Source: an uncultured Amylibacter sp. (GTDB taxonomy: Bacteria > Pseudomonadota > Alphaproteobacteria > Rhodobacterales > Rhodobacteraceae). From it: 9,616 nt of DNA. Below, one piece after another: positions 1 to 5,985 of the stretch. Position 1 is the first letter of the stretch, and each line of letters opens with the position of its first letter. Location: assembly GCA_937944065.1 (NCBI GenBank), contig CALDZS010000191.1, positions 1 through 9,616 on the forward strand, read 5' to 3'. The notes below the pieces were generated by a model. That model saw nothing but the letters and a program-made list of their open reading frames with translations. It had not been told where the DNA came from and made no database searches. The position numbers and the translations under genes were made by a program.

Positions 1-1487
1 GGATTGCCAAAGTTCATGTTGTCCGTTGTTGCCAACCCTTTGGCCCCTGTGGCGCACAGATTGCGATAAGCTTCGGCCACAGCTTGTTTGCCGCCCTCGA
101 ACGGGTTGGCCATGCAGTAACGCGGCGAGACATCCGATGTGAACGCCACTGCTTTGTCTGTGCCATGAATGCGCACAACGCCTGCATCTGATCCTGGACG
201 GACAACCGTGTCGGCCATGACCATACTGTCATATTGTTCATAGACCCAGCGGCGCGAACAGTAGTTTGCAGATCCAATAAGCTTGATCAACGCATCTGCC
301 GCATCAACTTTGGGCGCATCAGCCAACGGTTCACGCACGGGGGTTTCCACCCATGGGCGGTCATATTCCGGAGCCGTTCCTGATAGCGCTTTGAGGGGAA
401 GATCCGCTTTTACTTCGCCGTTCAATAGAACCAAAAAGCGATCTTCTGGAATAGTTTCGCCGACGATGGCGAAATCTAAATCCCACTTGGTGAACACGGC
501 ACGCGCCTCGGCCTCTAGTTCTGGTTTTAGAACCATCAACATGCGTTCTTGGCTTTCTGACAGCATCATTTCGTAGGCTGTCATATTCTCTTCGCGTTGC
601 GGCACATCCTCAAGGTTCAGCTTTACGCCCAAATTCCCTTTGTCGCCCATTTCGACTGCAGAGCAGGTCAGGCCAGCAGCCCCCATATCTTGGATCGAGA
701 TGACGGCACCAGTGGCCATCAATTCCAAGGTCGCTTCCATCAGACGTTTTTCGGTAAACGGATCACCGACCTGAACCGTGGGGCGTTTGTCTTCGATACT
801 ATCGTCGAATTCGGCTGATGCCATGGTAGCACCACCAACACCGTCACGGCCAGTTTTTGCACCCAGATACACAACAGGCATGCCAACACCGCTGGCGGCA
901 GAATAGAATATTTTATCTGTGTCCGCCAAGCCTGCGGCAAATGCATTTACCAAACAGTTACCGTTATAGGCAGAGTGAAATCGAACTTCGCCGCCAACCG
1001 TTGGCACGCCGAAACAATTGCCATACCCGCCCACACCTTCGACAACGCCATTAATCAGGCTTTTGGTTTTGTGATGATCGAACGTGCCAAAAGACAGGCT
1101 GTTCATCGCCGCAATAGGGCGGGCACCCATGGTGAATACGTCACGCAAAATACCGCCCACACCCGTAGCAGCGCCTTGGTATGGTTCGATATAAGACGGG
1201 TGGTTATGGCTTTCCATTTTGAATACGATGCACTGACCATCGCCAATGTCGACTATCCCAGCATTTTCACCCGGACCACAAATTACCTGTGGGCCTTCGG
1301 TCGGTAGCGTGCGCAACCATTTCTTGGATGATTTGTAGGAACAATGCTCGTTCCACATGGCCGAAAAAATGCCCAGCTCGGTATATGTCGGCTCGCGCTC
1401 GATTGTATCCAGCAGCAATTGGTATTCACTGTCGGACATGCCATGCTCTGCGATCAAATCTTTGGTGATTTTTGGCTCGGTGGTCAT
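1..1487 (-). CDS. purL: Phosphoribosylformylglycinamidine synthase subunit PurL (3' part off the window)
   Basis: PurL is the ATP-dependent synthetase subunit that turns FGAR into FGAM in purine biosynthesis, working in the cytoplasm with PurS and the glutaminase PurQ. The minus frame is open from the ATG at 1487 to the left edge, giving 495 codons and no stop; the family is usually about 720-740 residues, so roughly the last third is missing. Visible hallmarks are WNEHCSYKSSK near residues 45-55 (H48 fits the catalytic histidine), PGENAG at 72-77, ESHNHP at 92-97 and the following GATGVGG-type nucleotide/Mg loop. The start is supported by TGAGGA at 1493-1498, five bases upstream. The protein fits small PurL (separate PurS/PurQ), not the large fused enzyme, because it begins directly at the synthetase domain. 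It is divergent from the ECF42 module. No frameshift was found on reading the whole frame. Confidence 0.97.
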   Translation of the reverse strand, partial: MTTEPKITKDLIAEHGMSDSEYQLLLDTIEREPTYTELGIFSAMWNEHCSYKSSKKWLRTLPTEGPQVICGPGENAGIVDIGDGQCIVFKMESHNHPSYIEPYQGAATGVGGILRDVFTMGARPIAAMNSLSFGTFDHHKTKSLINGVVEGVGGYGNCFGVPTVGGEVRFHSAYNGNCLVNAFAAGLADTDKIFYSAASGVGMPVVYLGAKTGRDGVGGATMASAEFDDSIEDKRPTVQVGDPFTEKRLMEATLELMATGAVISIQDMGAAGLTCSAVEMGDKGNLGVKLNLEDVPQREENMTAYEMMLSESQERMLMVLKPELEAEARAVFTKWDLDFAIVGETIPEDRFLVLLNGEVKADLPLKALSGTAPEYDRPWVETPVREPLADAPKVDAADALIKLIGSANYCSRRWVYEQYDSMVMADTVVRPGSDAGVVRIHGTDKAVAFTSDVSPRYCMANPFEGGKQAVAEAYRNLCATGAKGLATTDNMNFGN

Positions 1488-1600
1488 GGCGGTCCTCAGG
1501 GGTTAGGATTCTTTGCCTGTCTTTTACGGGCTAGGGCGCGTGGGGAAAACCCTCAAAAGCAGCTGTGTTGGACAGAAAGTTAAGAAAAGCGCCCGACTGC

Positions 1601-1627
1601 TGTCGATTTTGTGCTTAGCTGTTCGTC
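1601..1627 (+). promoter_or_regulatory. Candidate ECF42 sigma-factor promoter (-35 TGTCGA, -10 CGTC)
   Basis: TGTCGA at 1601-1606 and CGTC at 1624-1627 are separated by 17 bases. As I recall, the ECF42 group recognises TGTCGA at -35 and CG(A/T)C at -10 with this kind of spacing, and its targets are the DGPF genes beside the sigma gene. Transcription would start around 1634-1636, giving a leader of about 28 bases before the ATG at 1663. The position directly in front of a DGPF gene followed by an ECF42-type sigma gene makes autoregulation likely. This is inferred from sequence; no transcript data are available. Confidence 0.75.
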
Positions 1628-1662
1628 TGATTAGTATGACAACCAATATGAAAGGACAGAAG

Positions 1663-2013
1663 ATGAAATATCTCGCATTGATTTACGCCGACCCGAAAGT
1701 GGAACCGCAGCCAGGCACGCCCGAGTGGGGCGCGTTGATGGAAGGCTATCAAACTTTCAGTGAGCGTTTGAATAAGGACGGCGCTTTCCTTGCTGGCGAA
1801 GCGTTGCAAGAGGTTGAAACCGCGACAAGTGTCCGCGTTCGCAGCGGTAAGGCTGAAATATCGGATGGACCCTTTGCTGAAACTAAAGAAACCTTGGGCG
1901 GTTTTTACATGATTGAAGCACCCGATCTGGACAAAGCGCTGGAATATGCGGCACAAATTCCAACAGCAGGTTATGGAACGGTTGAGATACGTCCTGTCAT
2001 GACGTTTGACTAA
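1663..2013 (+). CDS. DGPF-domain / YCII-related small protein
   Basis: This is a 116-residue protein of the YCII-like family called DGPF (PhnB-like in old annotations), small ferredoxin-fold proteins of unknown reaction that typically sit beside ECF42 sigma genes. The family start MKYLALIY, the conserved GEAL near residues 45-48, the S/VRVR strand and the signature DGPF at 68-71 followed by AETKE and GGFYMIEA are all visible. The chosen ATG is preceded by AAAGGA at 1651-1656 (six-base spacing). In-frame ATGs at 1636 and 1648 are less likely: 1636 would lie on the predicted transcription start, and they add residues not typical of the family. The gene overlaps the sigma gene downstream by eight bases, so they should be co-transcribed and translationally coupled. 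Its biochemical role is unknown; sensing or modifying a small molecule is only a guess. Confidence 0.93.
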   Translation: MKYLALIYADPKVEPQPGTPEWGALMEGYQTFSERLNKDGAFLAGEALQEVETATSVRVRSGKAEISDGPFAETKETLGGFYMIEAPDLDKALEYAAQIPTAGYGTVEIRPVMTFD

Positions 2014-3259
2014 GTCGAAACCATCCACCACCGAAGTTCACCGCGCGATTGATACAGTTTTGCGCGGTGATCGTGGCCGCATGTTAGCGGCATTGTCCGC
2101 ATCATTAGGCAACCTTGCGTTGGCCGAGGACTGCTTGCAAGAAGCGGCAACCAAGGCGCTAACGGATTGGCCAAAGTCTGGTGTGCCGCACGTGCCAGCC
2201 GCGTGGTTGATACAGGTCGCACGTCGCCAAGCGATTGACATCCTGCGGCGTTCAAAGCGATTTCAAGAAAGATCAGCAGAACTGGCGCAGTTGAAAGACG
2301 AAGCTATGCAAAAAGAACCTTCGGAGCTGCCTGATAATAGATTGGCGTTGATGTTCACATGTTGCCACCCAGCATTGGAGCCATCCGCACAGGTCGCCTT
2401 GACGCTTCACTGCATTGCAGGGCTGACTACGGCAGAGATAGCACGCGCTTTTGTCGTTCAGACCTCAACGATGGCCGCCCGTTTGACCAGAGCAAAGGCG
2501 AAGATCAAAAACGCAGGTATTCCGTTTGGTTTACCTGACGAGGATGCGCGAAAGGCGCGGACATCTGAAGTGTTGCGAGTGATTTATTTGATATACAACG
2601 AAGGCTATAGTGCCAGTTCAGGGGCCACTCCATTGCGCGTTGATCTGTGCGTCGAAGCTTTGTTTATGGCAGAGTTGCTCGTGCATCTTAGCAAAGGTGA
2701 TCCCGAAGCGATGGGTCTGTTAGCGTTGATTAAGTTTTCTTATGCGCGTCGCGAGGCGCGCGCTGGTGATCGAAATGCGTACATCCCTTTGGATCAGCAA
2801 GACCGACGCCTGTGGGACACGCAGATGATTGCCGACGGGCAGGCGGTATTGGAACAGGCGTTATCCTTGGGGCAGGTTGGGCCTTATCAGGTGCAGGCAG
2901 CAATTCATGGGCTGCACAGCGCAGCACTGGATGCCTCGGAAACAGATTGGTCGCAGATTGAACACTTGTACCGCCTGATGCGCCGCATGGATGGCAATCC
3001 AGTGATCGCGTTGAACCACGCAGTGGCGGTTGGCCAAGCCGGTGATACAGAGCGGTCGTTGGAAATGATTGCGGATTTAGAGCCGGTGTTGGCACACTAT
3101 CAGCCATTGTATGCTGCCAAAGCGGCGATGTTGGCACGTGCGGGACAGATAAGCGCAGCCGATACAGCCTATTTGCGCGCTATAAAGATGTCTGAAAATG
3201 CGGCTGAACAAGATTTTTTGGAATCCCGTCGAGCGCTATTGTCGGGTATAGCGCATTGA
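2006..3259 (+). CDS. ECF42-type RNA polymerase sigma factor with C-terminal TPR-like extension
   Basis: This 417-residue protein matches the COG4941/ECF42 family: sigma factors without an obvious anti-sigma factor, in which a long C-terminal extension controls or enables activity. Sigma region 2 lies around residues 10-85 (LAEDCLQEA, then AAWLIQVARRQAIDILRR). Region 4 lies around 115-170 (FTCCHPALEPS, then the helix-turn-helix LTTAEIARAF and TMAARLTRAKAKIK). The middle DUF6596-like part has YLIYNEGY at 194-201 and DQQDRRLWD at 263-271. The C-terminal part has TPR-like helices around 331-412. Family length is about 400-420 aa, so it looks complete. The start is a TTG inside the last codons of the DGPF gene; an in-frame TGA at 2000-2002 leaves no ATG or GTG option upstream, and the family N-terminus (about ten residues before VHRAIDTVLR) fits. 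The inducing signal cannot be read from sequence. Confidence 0.93.
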   Translation: MTKSKPSTTEVHRAIDTVLRGDRGRMLAALSASLGNLALAEDCLQEAATKALTDWPKSGVPHVPAAWLIQVARRQAIDILRRSKRFQERSAELAQLKDEAMQKEPSELPDNRLALMFTCCHPALEPSAQVALTLHCIAGLTTAEIARAFVVQTSTMAARLTRAKAKIKNAGIPFGLPDEDARKARTSEVLRVIYLIYNEGYSASSGATPLRVDLCVEALFMAELLVHLSKGDPEAMGLLALIKFSYARREARAGDRNAYIPLDQQDRRLWDTQMIADGQAVLEQALSLGQVGPYQVQAAIHGLHSAALDASETDWSQIEHLYRLMRRMDGNPVIALNHAVAVGQAGDTERSLEMIADLEPVLAHYQPLYAAKAAMLARAGQISAADTAYLRAIKMSENAAEQDFLESRRALLSGIAH

Positions 3260-3267
3260 ATACGTTA

Positions 3268-3358
3268 AGAAAAAAAGAGGCCGACCAAGAGGCCGGCCTT
3301 AAGTCCAACAGGGAGGTGAGAATGATAGGAACCAGAAGGCTCGACAACCATTCTCAAG
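3268..3358 (-). ncRNA. Candidate trans-acting small RNA with anti-Shine-Dalgarno loop
   Basis: Read on the minus strand, this interval has the layout of a small regulatory RNA. First comes a 5' hairpin, with GAGAATG (3355-3349) pairing perfectly with CATTCTC (3324-3318). Inside it is a second stem, GAGCC (3342-3338) with GGTTC (3333-3329) around a TTCT loop. Next is an unpaired stretch containing CACCTCCC (3318-3311), complementary to Shine-Dalgarno sequences; its first base is also the last base of the hairpin. It ends in a strong terminator with a seven-T tail. A weak -10 (TTATAG, 3370-3365) would place the start near 3358, right at the hairpin; the -35 is poor (TTGTTA at 3390-3385, short spacing). 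Alphaproteobacteria are known for sRNAs with exposed CCUCC-type motifs (for example the alpha-r14 family), but I cannot assign this one to a family. It could instead be the structured 3' UTR of the LysR gene. Confidence 0.5.
3270..3299 (-). terminator. Rho-independent terminator (minus strand)
   Basis: AGGCCG at 3278-3283 pairs with CGGCCT at 3294-3299 across a 10-base loop. On the minus strand the hairpin is followed, after a short CT-containing link, by a run of seven T (3276-3270). This orientation ends transcripts coming from the LysR side or from the putative small RNA. On the plus strand it lies 18 bases past the sigma-factor stop, but the tail there (TAAGTCC) has no T run. It may still act weakly for that gene. 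Confidence 0.75.
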
Positions 3359-3399
3359 ACCAAGCTATAACCACTAGGCGTTAATAACAAGTAACTCGT

Positions 3400-3418
3400 G
3401 CGCATAGCTGCTATGCGC
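3400..3418. repeat. 19-bp palindrome (GCGCATAG / CTATGCGC)
   Basis: GCGCATAG at 3400-3407 and CTATGCGC at 3411-3418 are perfect inverted arms around a 3-base centre. No T run follows on either strand, so it is a poor intrinsic terminator. It sits about ten bases upstream of the possible -35 of the putative minus-strand small RNA and 42 bases past the LysR stop. A protein-binding site or a transcript-end stem are both possible. Confidence 0.5.
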
Positions 3419-3460
3419 CTTGGGTATGGCGGATAAATGTCACTAGGATCGGATAGTTAT

Positions 3461-4360
3461 CTAGAACTGTTCGTCCGTGCTCCGACGATGTTCCTTGATT
3501 TCTTCAACAACGAAATCGCGAAAGGCCTGAACGCGTTTTGACTGACGCAATTCTTCGGGGTAAGCCAAGAAAACAGGGATGTCGCGGCTTTCCTCTTCTG
3601 GCAACACGCGTATCAAATCAGGAATTTCATCGGCCACGTAACTGGGCAACACGCCAATACCAACATGGCTCAGCGTGGCCTGCATGACGCCAAAATAATG
3701 GTTTACAGTCAAGTGTGACGAGTGTTCAGCAGACAACAATGGTTTTAGCCAAGCTACGCTTTCATTCACTTGCCTGCTCTCCAAGTTCTGCGAGATAAGG
3801 CGATGATTTAGAATGTCTTTGAAATCTTTGGGTGTTCCGAACTTCTCAATATAGGGCTGGCTAGCATAGAGTTGCATGTTCACCGACATTAGGCGCCTGC
3901 GCACAAGGTCTGCTTGGCTTGGCTCTTTCATCCGAATGGCAACATCGGCCTCTCTCATGGGCAGATCAAGAACGCGTTCCTCAAGCAACAGGTCGATTTT
4001 CAGCTCTGGGTACAGATCATACAAACGCCCTATGCGAGGCGCTAACCACAAGGTTCCAAACCCAGTTGTAGTGGTTACACGTAGTTCACCGAAAACTCCA
4101 TCTTTGCTGTCGCGAATGCGGGCTTCGGCCTTGTCCAACTTGGAAGACATGTCTTTGGTGGCGTTAAACAACAATTCTCCTTGTTCGGTCAGGATAAGTC
4201 CGCGCGCATGGCGATGGAACAAAGTGACATTCAATGTCTCTTCCAATGCTCTAATTTGACGGCTGACCGCGGATTGCGACAAATACAGATGATCACCTGC
4301 ATGTGTCAGGCTGCCAATATCTGCGACTGCATGGAAAATCCGAAGCTTATCCCAATCCAT
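3461..4360 (-). CDS. LysR-type transcriptional regulator
   Basis: This 299-residue protein has the length and layout of LysR-family regulators. The N-terminal winged helix-turn-helix lies at about residues 1-60 (KLRIFHAVADIGSLTHAGDHL, then LSQSAVSRQIRALEETL, then LFHRHARGLILTEQGELL), a linker helix follows, and the effector-binding domain runs from about 90 to 295 (GELRVTTTTGFGTLWLAP at its start). Such proteins act as cytoplasmic tetramers, usually controlling a nearby or divergent gene in response to a small molecule. The effector and target are not evident. It is read in the same direction as tusA, 79 bases behind it, so it could be co-transcribed, or driven from that gap, which holds a 25-bp dyad. 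The ATG at 4360 fits the usual family N-terminus; a ribosome site is weak (GACA/AAAGA-like). Confidence 0.95.
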   Translation of the reverse strand: MDWDKLRIFHAVADIGSLTHAGDHLYLSQSAVSRQIRALEETLNVTLFHRHARGLILTEQGELLFNATKDMSSKLDKAEARIRDSKDGVFGELRVTTTTGFGTLWLAPRIGRLYDLYPELKIDLLLEERVLDLPMREADVAIRMKEPSQADLVRRRLMSVNMQLYASQPYIEKFGTPKDFKDILNHRLISQNLESRQVNESVAWLKPLLSAEHSSHLTVNHYFGVMQATLSHVGIGVLPSYVADEIPDLIRVLPEEESRDIPVFLAYPEELRQSKRVQAFRDFVVEEIKEHRRSTDEQF

Positions 4361-4402
4361 TTTTGTGTCTTTCTGTCAATAAGTTAGCGACTATGTCCGC
4401 TG

Positions 4403-4427
4403 TGTATCACTTGGTTAAAGCGATACA
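4403..4427. promoter_or_regulatory. Dyad upstream of the LysR gene, possible autoregulatory box
   Basis: TGTATC at 4403-4408 and GATACA at 4422-4427 form perfect inverted half sites with a 13-base centre, 43-67 bases upstream of the LysR start codon. LysR proteins often bind dyads of about this size (ATC...GAT ends) near their own promoter. The centre spacing is longer than the classic T-N11-A form, and no clear -35/-10 pair was found beside it, so the assignment is tentative. Confidence 0.35.
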
Positions 4428-4439
4428 ATAGCTTGTAAG

Positions 4440-4676
4440 TTACTTTTTTTGTATAAAATATTCGAATGGTTGATTGCCGTCCAAAAACGTGTGGCCCTGT
4501 TCATTGCAAAAATGTGGAATATCCACGATCGCAGCGGGGTCATCTGCGCGTATTCTTAACACTTGATCAGAGCTGAGAGCCTGCAATCGCTTGCGCGCTT
4601 TTAGCACTGGCAACGGGCATAATAATCCCATCGCATCAAGGTCGGCATCATATTTCATGTCGCTGTCATATGCCAT
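4440..4676 (-). CDS. tusA: TusA-family sulfurtransferase / sulfur carrier
   Basis: This 78-residue protein carries the TusA/SirA signature: LDAMGLLCPLPVLKARKRL at residues 13-31, with C20 in the CPxP motif as the persulfide-carrying cysteine. TusA proteins relay sulfur from cysteine desulfurase to tRNA thiolation, molybdenum-cofactor or other sulfur pathways in the cytoplasm. The rest (RADDPAAIVDIPHFCNEQGH) fits the compact two-layer fold of the family, and a second cysteine, C57, is present. Length is normal for the family (70-80 aa). An alternative start is the in-frame ATG at 4658 (M7), which would leave a seven-residue-shorter N-terminus than shown; neither has a strong ribosome site. It is followed by the LysR gene on the same strand. 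Which TusA pathway it serves cannot be told from context. Confidence 0.93.
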   Translation of the reverse strand: MAYDSDMKYDADLDAMGLLCPLPVLKARKRLQALSSDQVLRIRADDPAAIVDIPHFCNEQGHTFLDGNQPFEYFIQKK

Positions 4677-4708
4677 TATATGCCAGTTAGTCCAGCCTGC
4701 GCATGGGG

Positions 4709-4737
4709 TTACTATTTGCTTAGGCTTTGCCTATATA
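4709..4737 (+). promoter_or_regulatory. Possible sigma-70 promoter for the hydrolase/P450 operon
   Basis: In the 88-base gap between the divergent tusA and hydrolase genes lies an AT-rich TATATATA (4732-4739) that can serve as -10. With a 17-base spacer the -35 would be TTACTA (4709-4714), only a partial match. Overlapping this is a small dyad TAGGC/GCCTA (4721-4733). The TATATATA core is itself symmetrical, so it could serve tusA on the other strand as well. Weak evidence. Confidence 0.3.
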
Positions 4738-4764
4738 TAGGGGAAATCAAGTGATAAGAGCCGC

Positions 4765-5985
4765 ATGAAAACCGATCCGACTTCAGTCAAAAAGCGCAAA
4801 GTCTTTTACGTGCCCGGCTATGATCCGATGTTGCCGCGCAGATACCGCGAACGATATCGCTCCGAAGGTATGATGCAGGCCGAGATTTCGGGATATGATC
4901 TGGAAATAGTCGGCCGCGGCGGCACCAAGGAAAGCTATGGTTGGACAGCAAACGCTGTCATTGATGGGAAGAAGACCGCAACCGATATTGATTTCCTTCT
5001 CTGGTCTGATATCGTTGAAAATCAAATGAAAACAAGTGTTTGGAAAAGCTACGCGACCCTAATTCGTACCCACATTATCTATTTTGGATCAGGCGCAATA
5101 TGGTCTTTGTTTAAAATGCCAAACACGCCAACAATTGCTGCACTGTATCCATCCACGGCGATGATCGTTCAACTAATCATAGCGTTCGTTTTGGGTTGGG
5201 GCGCCTTCAGCTTGATCGCGCCTCCGACGCATTGGCTGTTGGGTCTGCTAGTCGGTGCAGGAATTGGATATGCGTTTCTGGCTTGGGTTAAGAAATACGA
5301 CCACAAAACCTATATCAATTACCTGCTGACCGACTATGCATTTGCAGCCTATAAATCGGGATGTTACGCGCCAGAACTTAGTACCCGCATGGCTGAGTTT
5401 TCCACCACCATACGCGCGGCTCTGGATGAGGATTTGGACGAGGTTTTGGTTGTAGGTCATTCTTGTGGCGCGCATCTTTCCGTGACAATTCTGGCAGACC
5501 TGATCAGGGATCATGGTGTACCAGAGAATGGCCCCAAACTGTCGTTTCTTTCACTGGGGCAAGTGACCCCAATGGTTAGCTTTTTACCTAATGCATGGCG
5601 GCTGCGACGAGATTTGGCATTTCTGTCAAATCGTGATGATCTCACATGGGTCGATGTGACAGCACCGGGGGATGGTGCGTGTTGTGCACTGTGCGATCCT
5701 GTTAAGGTAACTGGTGTTGATCCAAAAGATGCGCGCTGGCCCTTGGTGATCTCTGCTTCTTTTTCAAAGTCGTTAAAACCAGAAACATTTAAGAAGTTAC
5801 GCTTCAAGTTTTTCCGTATGCATTTCCAATACTTATGCGCATTTGATAACCCTAGGGGATACGATTATTTTCAGATTACCGCGGGGCCACTTACCTTGCG
5901 CGAACGGTATAAAAATCGCAATCCAAGCCCGTCTCGGATCGAGAAAGCATATTCTAAATTTAGATCCTTGGAACCTGCGCCATGA
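4765..5985 (+). CDS. Membrane alpha/beta-hydrolase-like protein, partner of the P450
   Basis: This 406-residue protein is not one I can name. GHSCG at residues 231-235, preceded by the hydrophobic strand VLVV and followed by a helix, is a typical nucleophile elbow of alpha/beta-hydrolases (S233 the likely nucleophile). The early strand KVFYVPGYDP (12-21) fits the first strand and oxyanion region. H353 and one of the aspartates between 297 and 304 are possible triad partners, by position only. Between these parts are two hydrophobic segments, about 130-152 and 156-175, likely a membrane hairpin, with a basic/aromatic flank (WVKKYDHKTY). No signal peptide is seen; the N-terminus is charged. It ends in an ATGA overlap with the P450 gene, so the two are surely co-expressed. 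An esterase, lipase or acyl-transfer role on a hydrophobic substrate is inference. The ATG at 4765 has an AAGAG ribosome site five bases upstream. Confidence 0.85.
   Translation: MKTDPTSVKKRKVFYVPGYDPMLPRRYRERYRSEGMMQAEISGYDLEIVGRGGTKESYGWTANAVIDGKKTATDIDFLLWSDIVENQMKTSVWKSYATLIRTHIIYFGSGAIWSLFKMPNTPTIAALYPSTAMIVQLIIAFVLGWGAFSLIAPPTHWLLGLLVGAGIGYAFLAWVKKYDHKTYINYLLTDYAFAAYKSGCYAPELSTRMAEFSTTIRAALDEDLDEVLVVGHSCGAHLSVTILADLIRDHGVPENGPKLSFLSLGQVTPMVSFLPNAWRLRRDLAFLSNRDDLTWVDVTAPGDGACCALCDPVKVTGVDPKDARWPLVISASFSKSLKPETFKKLRFKFFRMHFQYLCAFDNPRGYDYFQITAGPLTLRERYKNRNPSPSRIEKAYSKFRSLEPAP

Noticed and set aside
283..1307. Several open frames of 65-110 codons on the plus strand
   Set aside because: They lie opposite the intact minus-strand purL frame and have no family features.
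1636..1662. Upstream in-frame ATGs as start of the DGPF protein
   Set aside because: The first would coincide with the predicted transcription start; the ATG at 1663 has the ribosome site and the family N-terminus.
2730..3137. 135-codon minus-strand frame inside the sigma gene
   Set aside because: Proline- and basic-rich shadow translation opposite the conserved sigma-factor C-terminal domain.
3322..3384. Plus-strand 20-codon frame preceded by a perfect GGGAGG ribosome site
   Set aside because: The apparent ribosome site and start are one strand of a structured element whose terminator reads the other way; no recognisable protein. Kept only as the alternative to the small RNA.
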